Translations under genes and position numbers: made by a program
Notes under the pieces: generated by a model
Seen by the model: only the letters and a program-made list of their open reading frames with translations
What the model was told of the DNA's origin: nothing
Databases searched by the model: none
DNA from: Trichocoleus desertorum NBK24
GTDB taxonomy: Bacteria > Cyanobacteriota > Cyanobacteriia > FACHB-46
Reading direction: 5' to 3'
Length of the DNA stretch: 64,000 nt
Assembly: GCF_030409055.1 (NCBI RefSeq)
Contig: NZ_CP116619.1
Coordinates: 5,096,212-5,160,211 of the forward strand
Shown here: one piece after another, positions 51,960-60,056 of the stretch
Position numbering within the stretch: the stretch's first letter is position 1
Layout: every line of letters starts with the position of its first letter

Positions 51960-52100
51960 GTGCTAAACCCACTGCCCCCTGAGGAGATTGATCTGTTATC
52001 TACTACTCTAAAGCGCGATGCGACCCAGAAAGAATTAACCTTGTTGGATGAAAAATCTCTCATGCAGTTGGAGGAGGCGATCGCTCAGCTTGCCTCTTGA
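51960..52100 (+). CDS. possible 46-aa small ORF, maybe a gene remnant
   Basis: A GTG at 51960 opens a short frame ending with TGA at 52098-52100. It encodes a Leu/Glu-rich helical peptide (PLPPEEIDLLSTTLKRDATQ, then a run ending LEEAIAQLAS). The composition looks protein-like and the frame overlaps the 5' end region of the RluA gene on the opposite strand. It may be the tail of a decayed gene. There is no convincing Shine-Dalgarno. Confidence 0.3.
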   Translation: MLNPLPPEEIDLLSTTLKRDATQKELTLLDEKSLMQLEEAIAQLAS

Positions 52101-52198
52101 TAATAAACGCAATGAAACGGATGCCATCAACAAGCCCAGCATCCTATGGCTACAAAGCCAAAGAGCATTTTTTAGTTAATCGATTTTGAGGAAATTCT

Positions 52199-52978
52199 GT
52201 GCAGAAGAACATGCTTGCCTGTGCCAAGGCTTTAGGAATTCTATTGTTTGCGATCGCCCCAGCCCAAGCCATCACCTACGGTGAGCCAGATGGCAACAGA
52301 CATCCGAATGTAGGTGCCATGATGGTAGATGCAGGAAGGGGACTTCGGGCAATTTGTTCAGGAACACTCATTTCTCCCAAGATTTTTTTAACCGCATCCC
52401 ATTGTATTGAAGCGGCTGAATCCCGTGGTATTACCCAAGCCTTTGTCTCCTTTGACTCCGAGCTGACGGAAGGTTCAACCGTCTTTCCAGGAAAAATGCG
52501 GATCAATCCGGGCTACAACAAAAGCCAATCGGATACAGGGGATATCGGCGTCATTGAGCTAGATCAACCAGTCACTGGTATCACTCCTGCTCAACTCCCG
52601 ACAGCAGGTTTTTTTGACCAAGAGGCTGCCAAGAATGGTTTAAGAGATAAGAAATTTACGGCAGTAGGTTACGGTTCGCTAGAGCGGCAAGTAGGAGGCG
52701 GGCAGCCGAGTTTTGGCCGCAGCAACTTACGCATGGTTTCTACTTCCAGTTTCAATGCCATTAACCCCACAGTACTCCGCATGTCACAAAATCCAGCTAC
52801 AGGAGATGGTGGTGCTTGTTTTGGCGACTCCGGCGGACCTAATTTTCTGGGTACTACAAATGTTGTCGCTGCGATAACCGTCTCTGGAGACTCCGTCTGC
52901 CGAGCTACGAATGTCACGTATCGACTGGATACAGAATCAGCTCGTAACTTCTTGAAAAACTATATGACGCTGCCTTAA
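52199..52978 (+). CDS. secreted trypsin-like serine protease
   Basis: This 259-residue S1 peptidase has a signal peptide (LACAKALGILLFAIAPAQA, cleavage near residue 24). The triad is visible: His in LTASHCIE, Asp in SDTGDIGVIELD, and Ser in GACFGDSGGPNF. Disulfide-type cysteines (ICSGTLIS/SHC, GACFGD and VCRATN) are conserved. It starts at GTG 52199, 6 bases after GAGGA; an ATG four codons later is possible. The small secreted protein gene follows within 15 bases. Confidence 0.9.
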   Translation: MQKNMLACAKALGILLFAIAPAQAITYGEPDGNRHPNVGAMMVDAGRGLRAICSGTLISPKIFLTASHCIEAAESRGITQAFVSFDSELTEGSTVFPGKMRINPGYNKSQSDTGDIGVIELDQPVTGITPAQLPTAGFFDQEAAKNGLRDKKFTAVGYGSLERQVGGGQPSFGRSNLRMVSTSSFNAINPTVLRMSQNPATGDGGACFGDSGGPNFLGTTNVVAAITVSGDSVCRATNVTYRLDTESARNFLKNYMTLP

Positions 52979-52993
52979 AAACAGGTAGATACA

Positions 52994-53398
52994 ATGCTGA
53001 AATGTTTAAGCTTGGCTACTAGTTTATCTGCGATCGCGCTTCTGTCAAACGTTGAGGTAGCTTCCAGCCGTCCCCTCTTTAGGATTACAGATTATCCTTT
53101 AGAACCCAACTCTAACTTGGTTTCCTTAACCTGCTATGCCCAAACAGAAGCGGGTCAAGTTATTAACCTAACGCAGTTATGCAGTCAAAGCCAACCACAA
53201 GCGAATTGTAGCCCTGCATATCCTGACATCTGTATTTCACCAAAGTTATCTAGTCTGACTTGTAACGACATCCCTTATCGAAATTTTCGGGTGCTACCGC
53301 CTGATCCTTATGGGCTTGACCCAAACAAGAATCAGCGTGGCTGTGAGCCTTTAGTTGGGCAGTCACCTATACGACATCATTGGTGGCGAGGCAAGTAG
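52994..53398 (+). CDS. secreted Cys-rich protein with excalibur-like C-terminus (134 aa)
   Basis: A signal peptide (MLKCLSLATSLSAIALLSN) precedes a segment with paired cysteines, SLTCYAQTEAGQVINLTQLC, that is common in cyanobacterial secreted proteins. The C-terminal module CNDIPYRNFRVLPPDPYGLD ... GCE resembles the excalibur calcium-binding motif (usually DxDxDGxxCE), but the acidic positions are replaced by NKNQ, so metal binding is doubtful. It lies 15 bases after the protease gene and is probably on the same transcript. Confidence 0.7.
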   Translation: MLKCLSLATSLSAIALLSNVEVASSRPLFRITDYPLEPNSNLVSLTCYAQTEAGQVINLTQLCSQSQPQANCSPAYPDICISPKLSSLTCNDIPYRNFRVLPPDPYGLDPNKNQRGCEPLVGQSPIRHHWWRGK

Positions 53399-53424
53399 CC
53401 TCAAGCAAAGCCTCCCAGCAGCTC

Positions 53425-54393
53425 TCAAACTCTGAGTTTAGCGATCAGGGGACGATGATCAGAAACGCTGGGAGGTGCTGTAGCCACCTGCTCAACTCGG
53501 ATATTAGGGCTGACAAGGATATGGTCGAGAGGAATCTTGATGAATTGGAAAAATTTGTGGGTTGAAGGAGTTGCTTTGCCAGAGGTTGCATAATACCAGG
53601 TGGGATGCAAGCCATGCCCCGTAGCGGCATTCCGCAAGCGCGATCGCTGAGTAAACTCATGCAAATAGAATGACCATGCCGTTGTGTTGAAATCCCCCAT
53701 GACAATCAGCGGTGTTTTCTGTTGTTTTGTATATGCTGCTAAGGTTCGCAGCACTTGATTGCGACGGTTGAAGTAGTTCTTGTTTTGAGGGGCAGGAGGC
53801 CGCACCACAATCACTTGAACAGGTTTGCCTGCGATCTCTAGAGTGGCGAAGAGGCTATGATGGGGCGATTTGAGATTGTCTGTTCTTGCCGTCTGAATGG
53901 GATATCGACTAAACAAGCTAAGATTGCCACCCGTAGCTCGGTAATAGTGAGGATATAAATCTTGCACCTGATTCCACAACTCAGCCGCTTGCTCCTTAGT
54001 CGGTTCAACCAAACTAAAAATATCAGCAGGATAATCTCTGATTAGTTTTACGATCGCGGCTGTTTCCCATAACTGGTAGTTGACGTTGTAAGTCATAGCA
54101 GTGACAGGAGTCCCACCCGCTTTCATATCCTGAAATTTAGGGATATACCAACTCAGCGTGAATTGAGCGTAGAAGATCAGTGCGATCGCCAAAACAATTT
54201 GCAAACTCCACTTGCGCCGTAAGGGTTTGACCAAGAACAAACTAAGCCATAACAGCAGTGTTACTCCCGCAAACCACAAGTAACCTGTGCCAATAATCTC
54301 AAAAAGCCAAAACTTATACCACCAAGCCGTTGCCAAACTCAGACCCAATAGAGTAATAGTTACTATCCAGAGAATCAAGTTGAGCAAGATCAT
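53425..54393 (-). CDS. endonuclease/exonuclease/phosphatase-family protein with membrane anchor
   Basis: This 322-residue protein has three hydrophobic helices in the first 85 residues. An EEP-fold domain follows: TYNVNYQLWE, a SLVEPTKEQ segment with the metal-binding Glu, VMGDFNTTAWS, and the terminal SDHRPLIAKL with catalytic His. The catalytic domain probably lies outside the cytoplasmic membrane. Relatives act on phosphodiesters, sphingolipids or phosphoinositides; the substrate is unknown. It is convergent with the small secreted protein gene. Confidence 0.86.
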   Translation of the reverse strand: MILLNLILWIVTITLLGLSLATAWWYKFWLFEIIGTGYLWFAGVTLLLWLSLFLVKPLRRKWSLQIVLAIALIFYAQFTLSWYIPKFQDMKAGGTPVTAMTYNVNYQLWETAAIVKLIRDYPADIFSLVEPTKEQAAELWNQVQDLYPHYYRATGGNLSLFSRYPIQTARTDNLKSPHHSLFATLEIAGKPVQVIVVRPPAPQNKNYFNRRNQVLRTLAAYTKQQKTPLIVMGDFNTTAWSFYLHEFTQRSRLRNAATGHGLHPTWYYATSGKATPSTHKFFQFIKIPLDHILVSPNIRVEQVATAPPSVSDHRPLIAKLRV

Positions 54394-54635
54394 GAGTTAA
54401 ACATGCACTAATCTAGGTGGAGGAGCTTCTTTAAGGCTCACCCTTGTCCTTGACTGAAAACAAAACCAATCAATGGGATTCCGCACTCTAGCTCTGGTGT
54501 ATTCTCAAAACTGCGCTGTATCAGGGCTTTTCGCATCGTCGTCAGCAGTTTCTCATCATCTGAATTTGTGTATGGCGATCGCAAACTACCGCAACTTTTT
54601 GTTAGAACAGAATAGCAGGCCCATTTTCAGGTTCC

Positions 54636-56033
54636 ATGACTGCTACAAGCATCAATCCCTATTTGGCTGGCAACTTTGCCCCTATCCGCACTGAGATCAC
54701 AGTTGAAGACCTCCCTGTTATCGGAGAACTTCCGGCTGATCTCAACGGCATGTTTGTTCGCAACGGCCCCAACCCACAATTTTCGCCCCTCGGTCGCTAC
54801 CACTGGTTTGACGGCGATGGCATGTTGCATGGTGTACAGATTGAAAATGGTAAAGCCAGCTACCGCAACCGATACGTTCGCACAATGGGATATGAAGCCG
54901 AGCGAGCAGCAGGCAAAGCTTTGTGGGGTGGTATGTTGGAACCCACACCTCCCAATAACCCCTATGGGCCTGTTAAAAACGTTGCCAATACTGCCTTGGT
55001 GTGGCATCGCGATCGCCTGCTTGCTACTTGGGAAGGGGGTGTGCCCCACGCGATCACGGTGCCTGAGCTAGATACCATCGGCCCCGAAACTTATCAAGGG
55101 AAGCTCACCTCCGCCTTTACGGCTCACCCCAAAGTAGATCCAGTGACAGGTGAGATGCTGTTCTTTGGCTACTCCCTCTTCCAGCCGCCCTACTTGCAGT
55201 ACAGCATTATTTCTCCTGAAGGGGAACTTATTCGCACCGTCCCGATCGATCTTCCGGTAGGCGTGATGATGCATGACTTCGCCATCACCGAGCACTACAC
55301 GATATTTCTCGATCTACCGATGGAATTTCGCCCGGAGCGAATGCAACAGGGACAGCCTCCCTTGGTATTCCGCCGCGATCGCCCCAGCCGTTTTGGCATT
55401 TTACCCCGTTATGGAGATAACGATTCGATTCAGTGGTTTGAGGCTTCCAGTTGCTATATCTTCCACACGCTCAATGCTTATGAATCCGGTGATGAGGTGA
55501 TTTTACTAGCCTGTCGGATGAGCGAGGTAGATGTCCTTGGTGCTGCTGATTCACCAATGCATGATGAAGATGACCTCTCTCAGGATGACTCTGGCGCTCC
55601 TAGGCTGTACCGTTGGCGCTTCAACCTCAAAACGGGTGGTGTTCATGAAGAGAAATTAAGCGATCGCACTGGCGAATTTCCTCGAATTAACGAGCACTAT
55701 ACAGGCCGCCCAAACCGCTATGGTTATTTAGCTAAGAGCGCTCAGGGTTCTATGCCCCGGTTCGATGGTTTCATTAAATATGATTTCACGACTGGAGCGA
55801 CTCAAATTCATGAATTTGGCGCAGAACGCTATGGCGGAGAAGGTGTCTTTGTACCCCGACCCAACGCAACGGCTGAGGATGATGGTTGGCTGATGACCTA
55901 TGTGCATGACCAGACCACAGATACCTCTGAATTAGTGATGATCAACGCTCAGGATTTTGCTGGAGAACCTGTTGCCCGTATCCCTCTCCCTCAGCGAGTT
56001 CCCTACGGGTTTCATGGCATTTGGGTTCCATAA
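54636..56033 (+). CDS. carotenoid cleavage oxygenase (RPE65 family)
   Basis: This is a 465-residue carotenoid/apocarotenoid 15,15'-oxygenase-like enzyme. The four iron-ligand histidines are in FTAHPKVD, MHDFAITEHY, YIFHTLNAYE and the C-terminal YGFHGIWVP. The start MTATSINPYLAGNFAPI is a plausible N-terminus, since FVRNGPNPQFSP follows at the usual place. It cleaves carotenoids or apocarotenals to retinal-type products. The ATG at 54636 is chosen. An IS element begins 13 bases after its stop codon (duplication at 9). Confidence 0.94.
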   Translation: MTATSINPYLAGNFAPIRTEITVEDLPVIGELPADLNGMFVRNGPNPQFSPLGRYHWFDGDGMLHGVQIENGKASYRNRYVRTMGYEAERAAGKALWGGMLEPTPPNNPYGPVKNVANTALVWHRDRLLATWEGGVPHAITVPELDTIGPETYQGKLTSAFTAHPKVDPVTGEMLFFGYSLFQPPYLQYSIISPEGELIRTVPIDLPVGVMMHDFAITEHYTIFLDLPMEFRPERMQQGQPPLVFRRDRPSRFGILPRYGDNDSIQWFEASSCYIFHTLNAYESGDEVILLACRMSEVDVLGAADSPMHDEDDLSQDDSGAPRLYRWRFNLKTGGVHEEKLSDRTGEFPRINEHYTGRPNRYGYLAKSAQGSMPRFDGFIKYDFTTGATQIHEFGAERYGGEGVFVPRPNATAEDDGWLMTYVHDQTTDTSELVMINAQDFAGEPVARIPLPQRVPYGFHGIWVP

Positions 56034-56046
56034 CTTCTTAGAGCCT

Positions 56047-57282
56047 CAGTAGATCGCAAATTCTCTAGGAAAGGGTAGGGTCAGGCTAAAAGCATTAGAT
56101 CAAGCCATGACGACCTACCCATCTTCATTATCTCCTGCTCCCGCTTTGACCGACGAAGGGACACTGGAAGCTGCCCTTGATTGTCTACTCGCATCTGTTC
56201 CACTGAACATGGAAGGCGGATACACCCCCCAAGACCTATTCGAGATCCTGCTGCGGGCTGCCAGCCGAGGCGATAGCATCGAACACACGGCTCAACGCTT
56301 GCAAGGTACACCCAGTGGTAATGGTATCCGCTATCACTTGGATAAGTTGGATGAGATGGCCACACTGGAGAGCCAACTCAATGCGGCTCTGCAAAGCCGA
56401 ATTCCACCCAAGATTTGCAGAAGGCAGCATCGCATTGCCATCGATTTACACTTAATTCCCTACTACGGCAACCCAAGTGAGGTGGAGGCTCCCTACATCT
56501 ACCGCTCTCAAGCTAAAGCTGGAACTACCTCATTCTTCGCCTATGCCACAGTCTATGTTGTCTGTCGTCACAAACGTGTGACCCTAGGGATTCATGCAGT
56601 GCATCGTCAAGAAACCTTAGTGGCGACCCTGACTTATTTGCTCGCAAGGTTGAGTCCGCTGCGAGTCCGAGTCAAACGGCTTTACTTGGATCGAGGGTTC
56701 TATAGTGTCCCTGTCATCCGTTGGCTGAAGGCATTGCAGATTCCCTTCCTGATGCCTGCGGTGATTCGGGGCAAAACTGGAGGAACCCGTCAACTGCTAA
56801 GGGGACGGCGCAGCTACCAGACACCCTACACCCTCAACAGTCCCCAGTATGGTTCGGTCAACTGTCAGATGCGGGTGATTTGTAACTATTACAAAGGGCT
56901 CAAGGGCAAGCATGGGATTCAATACACTGTCTATGTACTGCACCGGGTGAAGGTTGCCCTGCACCAGACCCATCGGCATTACAAAGACCGGTTTGGCATT
57001 GAAACCAGTTACAGGATCAAGAACCAGTGTCGCATCCGCACCACGAGTAAAAATCCTGTAACCCGCTTTCTGTTTGTCGCTCTAGCGTTTGTCCTAGTCA
57101 ATCTTTGGGTGTATTTGCTGTGGTTCTTTATCAGTTGGACGCAACGAGGAGGACGAGTGGTTTACCGAGAACTGTTTGCACTCAAGACAATGCTGGAGTT
57201 CCTATCCCAAGCAGTGGAGCGGCATTTTCCAGTCATCACAGCAATCTACTTACCCGCTCTGGAATGAATTTGCGATCTACTG
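56047..57282 (+). mobile_element. ISH3/IS4-like insertion sequence, complete
   Basis: The 17-bp terminal inverted repeat CAGTAGATCGCAAATTC (56047-56063) is perfectly matched at 57266-57282. Both ends are flanked by the 5-bp direct repeat AGCCT (56042-56046 and 57283-57287), a target duplication. The 1236-bp element carries one transposase gene, whose stop overlaps the right repeat by two bases. It lies in the gap between the carotenoid oxygenase and arsR. Confidence 0.92.
56107..57267 (+). CDS. IS transposase (ISH3 group by resemblance)
   Basis: This 386-residue DDE-type transposase has its first Asp in RIAIDLHLIPYYG, a second in RLYLDRGFYS and a Glu in DRFGIETSYRIKNQ, a spacing usual for IS4-like enzymes. 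The C-terminus is rich in aromatic and basic residues. The frame is intact from ATG 56107, so the element may be active. The ISH3 assignment is from motif pattern and the 5-bp target duplication and is less certain than the DDE class. Confidence 0.88.
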   Translation: MTTYPSSLSPAPALTDEGTLEAALDCLLASVPLNMEGGYTPQDLFEILLRAASRGDSIEHTAQRLQGTPSGNGIRYHLDKLDEMATLESQLNAALQSRIPPKICRRQHRIAIDLHLIPYYGNPSEVEAPYIYRSQAKAGTTSFFAYATVYVVCRHKRVTLGIHAVHRQETLVATLTYLLARLSPLRVRVKRLYLDRGFYSVPVIRWLKALQIPFLMPAVIRGKTGGTRQLLRGRRSYQTPYTLNSPQYGSVNCQMRVICNYYKGLKGKHGIQYTVYVLHRVKVALHQTHRHYKDRFGIETSYRIKNQCRIRTTSKNPVTRFLFVALAFVLVNLWVYLLWFFISWTQRGGRVVYRELFALKTMLEFLSQAVERHFPVITAIYLPALE

Positions 57283-57342
57283 AGCCTACATTCAGGCTGC
57301 GATCGCCATGAGGATGACATTGAGTGGAAGTTAGACCTAAAA

Positions 57343-57369
57343 TGAAGTGTCACTTCAATCAAAGTTGAT
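57343..57369. promoter_or_regulatory. ArsR operator upstream of arsR
   Basis: Two palindromes overlap here: TGAAGTG-T-CACTTCA at 57343-57357 and TTCAA-N6-TTGAT at 57354-57369. The second matches, with one mismatch, the ATCAA-N6-TTGAT motif I recall for the Synechocystis ArsR site. It lies 14 bases before the arsR start, so autoregulation is likely. Confidence 0.65.
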
Positions 57370-57382
57370 TTAACAGGATTTA

Positions 57383-57712
57383 ATGCAAAAAGTATCATCT
57401 CCGCCTTCCACTTTGACCGCTGCTGGTTTTCATGCCCTTTCCGATCCGCTGCGTCTCCAGGTTTTGGATTTGCTCAGAAGCCAAGAGCTTTGCGTTTGCG
57501 ATCTCTGTGAAGCTTTGGCAGTCAGCCAATCCAAGCTATCTTTTCATCTGAAAACGTTGAAGGAGGCGCAGCTTGTCCAAGCAAGGCAGGAGGGACGCTG
57601 GATTTACTACAGTCTCAACTTGCCTCAGTTCGTAGTTTTAGAGCAACACCTATCCGAGTTTCGTCGTTTCAGCCCGATCTTACCTGCTCGCAGTTGCCGA
57701 GATAACGCCTAA
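57383..57712 (+). CDS. arsR: arsenite-responsive ArsR repressor
   Basis: This 109-residue winged-helix protein has the canonical arsenic-binding motif ELCVCDLC (Cys37, Cys39, Cys42) in the alpha-3 helix. SQSKLSFHLKTLKEAQLV is the DNA-reading segment and RQEGRWIYYSL the wing. It represses the downstream aqpS-arsC-arsH genes until As(III) binds. A matching operator lies just upstream and another at the aqpS promoter. The IS element ends about 100 bases before it, so it does not cut the promoter region. Confidence 0.93.
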   Translation: MQKVSSPPSTLTAAGFHALSDPLRLQVLDLLRSQELCVCDLCEALAVSQSKLSFHLKTLKEAQLVQARQEGRWIYYSLNLPQFVVLEQHLSEFRRFSPILPARSCRDNA

Positions 57713-57770
57713 CCCCTATCGAACTTACTTTAAGCTATATCGTTGCAAGTCTATCAGTGACAAAACTTGC

Positions 57771-57800
57771 TTGACATATCAATTTTTATTGAAATAATGG
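57771..57800 (+). promoter_or_regulatory. aqpS promoter with embedded ArsR operator
   Basis: TTGACA at 57771-57776 is a consensus -35 box, with a TAATGG-like -10 near 57795-57800. Between them lies ATCAA-N6-TTGAA (57778-57793), one mismatch from the ArsR motif. A repressor here would cover the promoter spacer. Confidence 0.7.
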
Positions 57801-57825
57801 ATGTAGTTTCGGTATTAAGTTGCAC

Positions 57826-58566
57826 ATGCGGGCAGCAAAGACTTTGGCAAAACCAAGGCAATGGAGAACCAAACATCTGACGTTTCCTGCCTGTCGGCAG
57901 GAGGCGATCGCGGAAGCGGTAGGCACTTTTATTCTGGTGTTTGCGGGCACCGGAGCTGTTATGGTGAACCAGCTTAGCGATGGTGCTGTGACTCACCTTG
58001 GCGTTAGTTTTGTCTTTGGTGCCGTTGTCGCTGCCTTAATCTATACGCTGGGACATGTTAGCGGAGCGCACTTCAACCCCGCCGTCACGCTAGCATTTTG
58101 GGCCAGTGGCTTCTTTCCTCGCAAGCATGTCCTGGCTTACATCTTGTCTCAGTCTTTCGGTGCCGTGGTTGCCTCAGTTGTACTGCTAGCCTCCCTGGGG
58201 CCAGTCGCTAATCTAGGGGCAACGTTACCCCTGAATGGTAACTGGCTGCAATCGTTGGTGCTGGAGACGATTCTGACCTTTATTCTCATGTTTGTGATTT
58301 TAGGGTCAGGTCTCGATCGCCGCGCTCCCATTGGTTTTGCGGGAGTGGCCATTGGACTCACAGTGGGACTAGAAGCCGCCTTTATGGGGCCAATTACAGG
58401 AGCCAGCATGAACCCGGCGCGATCGCTCGGCCCCGCTTTAGTTTCGGGCCTATGGCAACATCATTGGTTGTATTGGGTGGCTCCCATCTTAGGCGCACAA
58501 TTGGCTGTCTTGATTTACCGCCAGCTATCTAACAACTTTCAGGACATCATTCGAGACATTACCTAG
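57826..58566 (+). CDS. aqpS: aquaglyceroporin, arsenite channel type (AqpS-like)
   Basis: This is a 246-residue MIP-family channel with six helices and two NPA boxes, AHFNPAVTLAF and GASMNPARSLGP. In Sinorhizobium meliloti the arsR-aqpS-arsC-arsH operon uses such a channel to release As(III) made by ArsC; the identical gene order here supports the same role. No arsB or acr3 pump is seen in the window. The ATG at 57826 is chosen over TTG 57820. The first 30 residues are basic and outside the channel. Confidence 0.9.
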   Translation: MRAAKTLAKPRQWRTKHLTFPACRQEAIAEAVGTFILVFAGTGAVMVNQLSDGAVTHLGVSFVFGAVVAALIYTLGHVSGAHFNPAVTLAFWASGFFPRKHVLAYILSQSFGAVVASVVLLASLGPVANLGATLPLNGNWLQSLVLETILTFILMFVILGSGLDRRAPIGFAGVAIGLTVGLEAAFMGPITGASMNPARSLGPALVSGLWQHHWLYWVAPILGAQLAVLIYRQLSNNFQDIIRDIT

Positions 58567-58594
58567 AACCCTTACCTAATTGGAGCAAATTGCA

Positions 58595-58999
58595 ATGAAA
58601 CGTGTGATGTTTGTGTGCAAAAAGAACTCTGCTCGTTCCCAAATGGCTGAGGGTTTTGGTAAAACCTTGGGGCAGGGAGTCATAGAAGTGACGAGTTCTG
58701 GGCTAGAAGCCAGTCAAGTACGACCAGAGGCGATCGCGACCATGAAAGAGATTGGGATTGATGTTAGTAATCAAACCTCCGATGCCCTGAAGGACTTTGA
58801 TCCAAATAATTTTGATGTGGTGATCTCCCTCTGTGGCTGTGGCGTAAACTTGCCGCCTGACTGGGTGACACGAGAAGTCTTTGAAGATTGGCAACTAGAT
58901 GACCCCGCCGAGCAACCCGAAATCTTCCCTAGAGTCCGAGATGAAATCAAAGAACGTGTAACTCGACTGGTGGCATCGTTGAAGGGAGTAGCAGTATGA
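58595..58999 (+). CDS. arsC: arsenate reductase, LMW-PTP type
   Basis: This is a 134-residue arsenate reductase of the low-molecular-weight phosphatase fold. Catalytic Cys8 opens the CX5R loop (VCKKNSARS). The redox pair Cys80/Cys82 (SLCGCG) occupies the same positions as in Synechocystis ArsC, which is glutathione/glutaredoxin dependent. It reduces As(V) to As(III), which AqpS releases. The ATG at 58595 follows TTGGAG; a TTG at 58580 is less likely. The last bases overlap the arsH start by 4 (ATGA). Confidence 0.95.
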   Translation: MKRVMFVCKKNSARSQMAEGFGKTLGQGVIEVTSSGLEASQVRPEAIATMKEIGIDVSNQTSDALKDFDPNNFDVVISLCGCGVNLPPDWVTREVFEDWQLDDPAEQPEIFPRVRDEIKERVTRLVASLKGVAV

Positions 59000-59202
59000 C
59001 ATCATTTTACCACCCTCCTAGAATCTTGTTCTTATATGGTTCCTTGAGAGAGCGTTCCTATAGCCGCTTGTTGGCAGAAGAAGCCGCCCGGATTATTCAA
59101 GAATTTGGTGCAGAGGTAAAATTTTTCGATCCGCGAGAACTGCCAATTTATGGCAGCGTCCCAGATACCCACCCCAAAGTGCAGGAATTCGGGTATGTTT
59201 AG
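58996..59202 (+). pseudogene. arsH: arsH, N-terminal fragment cut by a transposon
   Basis: Only the first 64 or so codons of arsH (an NADPH:FMN-type flavoprotein, normally about 230 residues) are present. They run through [18 protein letters not shown] and [16 protein letters not shown]. The frame then enters the transposon end at 59190, which adds FGYV and a stop. GAATT at 59185-59189 is the expected target duplication, since arsH would continue from the bases TT with a Leu codon. The fragment lacks the flavin-binding core, so ArsH function is lost unless a second copy exists. Confidence 0.88.
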
Positions 59203-59227
59203 CAATGGAACAAGAAACAACGCTAAG
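59190..59227. repeat. left terminal inverted repeat of the Tn3-family transposon
   Basis: The 38 bases open CGGGTATG and close AACGCTAAG, as in many Tn3-family ends (GGGG...ACGCTAAG). Homology to arsH stops exactly at its first base, and a 5-base GAATT precedes it as the likely target duplication. Confidence 0.75.
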
Positions 59228-59363
59228 CCTAAAAGCCTTACAGTAAGCCACTTCCAGCCCTCACCTTTGACTCATTTTTAACGAGTTCAACGGCTGTAAC
59301 CCTTACTCAGACTGAGTTCCAACAAATGAAGATGATATTTCTACAGAATGTGCCTTCCAACTC

Positions 59364-59933
59364 CTAGCGGATCGCACTCAACTGCTCATTCACTTCATCA
59401 ACATCAAACCTGTTCGGGTCAAAGTGTCCCCCCACCCACTCCAGCATGTCCTCATGGTCAGGATGATTCGGGTCTTGGATCGCCGCAACAAATTCCGCAT
59501 ACCCCCATACTCCACCACAGTCTTCTGGTGGACAGGCACGCTTACCCGTTAGACAAGTTGGATAATGCTGGTTGACTTCCCGTGGCAATACCTTCTCAAC
59601 CAGGATTTCGTGGTCCCAGCTATCCCCCATATCGTAGGTGTACAGGAACTTCAACTTCTCCCCTTGCACCACTTGATTGAGCTTGACTTTCGCTTCGTTG
59701 CGGACGTTGAATTCATATTCCGGCATGGGTTGCCCATACTCGACCCCCTGGATCGTGAACTGATGCAAATGTGAATCGGTCCAGCCCATTGCCCGTTGAA
59801 TGACGTGGTGAAGCTGTTGCAATGTTGCTGTATTCAATACCTGTACCCGACGCCAAATCGGTGGTTTAGCGTCTTTGAGCGTAATCTTCAGTTGATACAC
59901 CGTTCGAGCAGTGGCGGATTGACGAGGTGCCAT
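59364..59933 (-). CDS. pRiA4b ORF-3 family protein, transposon cargo (189 aa)
   Basis: This is a complete small member of the pRiA4b ORF-3 family. It shows KPPIWRRVQVLNTATLQQLH, AMGWTDSHLHQF, a YTYDMGDSWDHEI strand and ACPPEDCGGVWGYAEF with a Cys pair. A large relative with a long N-terminal extension is encoded at 42109-44142. The function of the family is unknown. It sits inside the transposon, on the opposite strand to tnpA and before the recombinase. Confidence 0.85.
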   Translation of the reverse strand: MAPRQSATARTVYQLKITLKDAKPPIWRRVQVLNTATLQQLHHVIQRAMGWTDSHLHQFTIQGVEYGQPMPEYEFNVRNEAKVKLNQVVQGEKLKFLYTYDMGDSWDHEILVEKVLPREVNQHYPTCLTGKRACPPEDCGGVWGYAEFVAAIQDPNHPDHEDMLEWVGGHFDPNRFDVDEVNEQLSAIR

Positions 59934-60056
59934 CGGGGTTAGCAGGGGGGGATGCCAGGAACTACACTTACTTTACTGGTCAAGAGTATGTTGCCTACTA
60001 TAGACCCTCTTTAATTAGCGTCGATATTTGCTCATCATGTTTTCCATATTGCTACT

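Noticed and set aside
54627..55049. 140-codon minus-strand frame in the carotenoid oxygenase gene
   Set aside because: It is antisense to a conserved gene and has no recognisable motif or ribosome-binding site.
59935..59972. GGGG-starting stretch just upstream of the pRiA4b gene considered as the left transposon end
   Set aside because: It lacks the TAAG-type inner end and does not coincide with a broken gene. The CGGG...ACGCTAAG end at 59190 meets both criteria.
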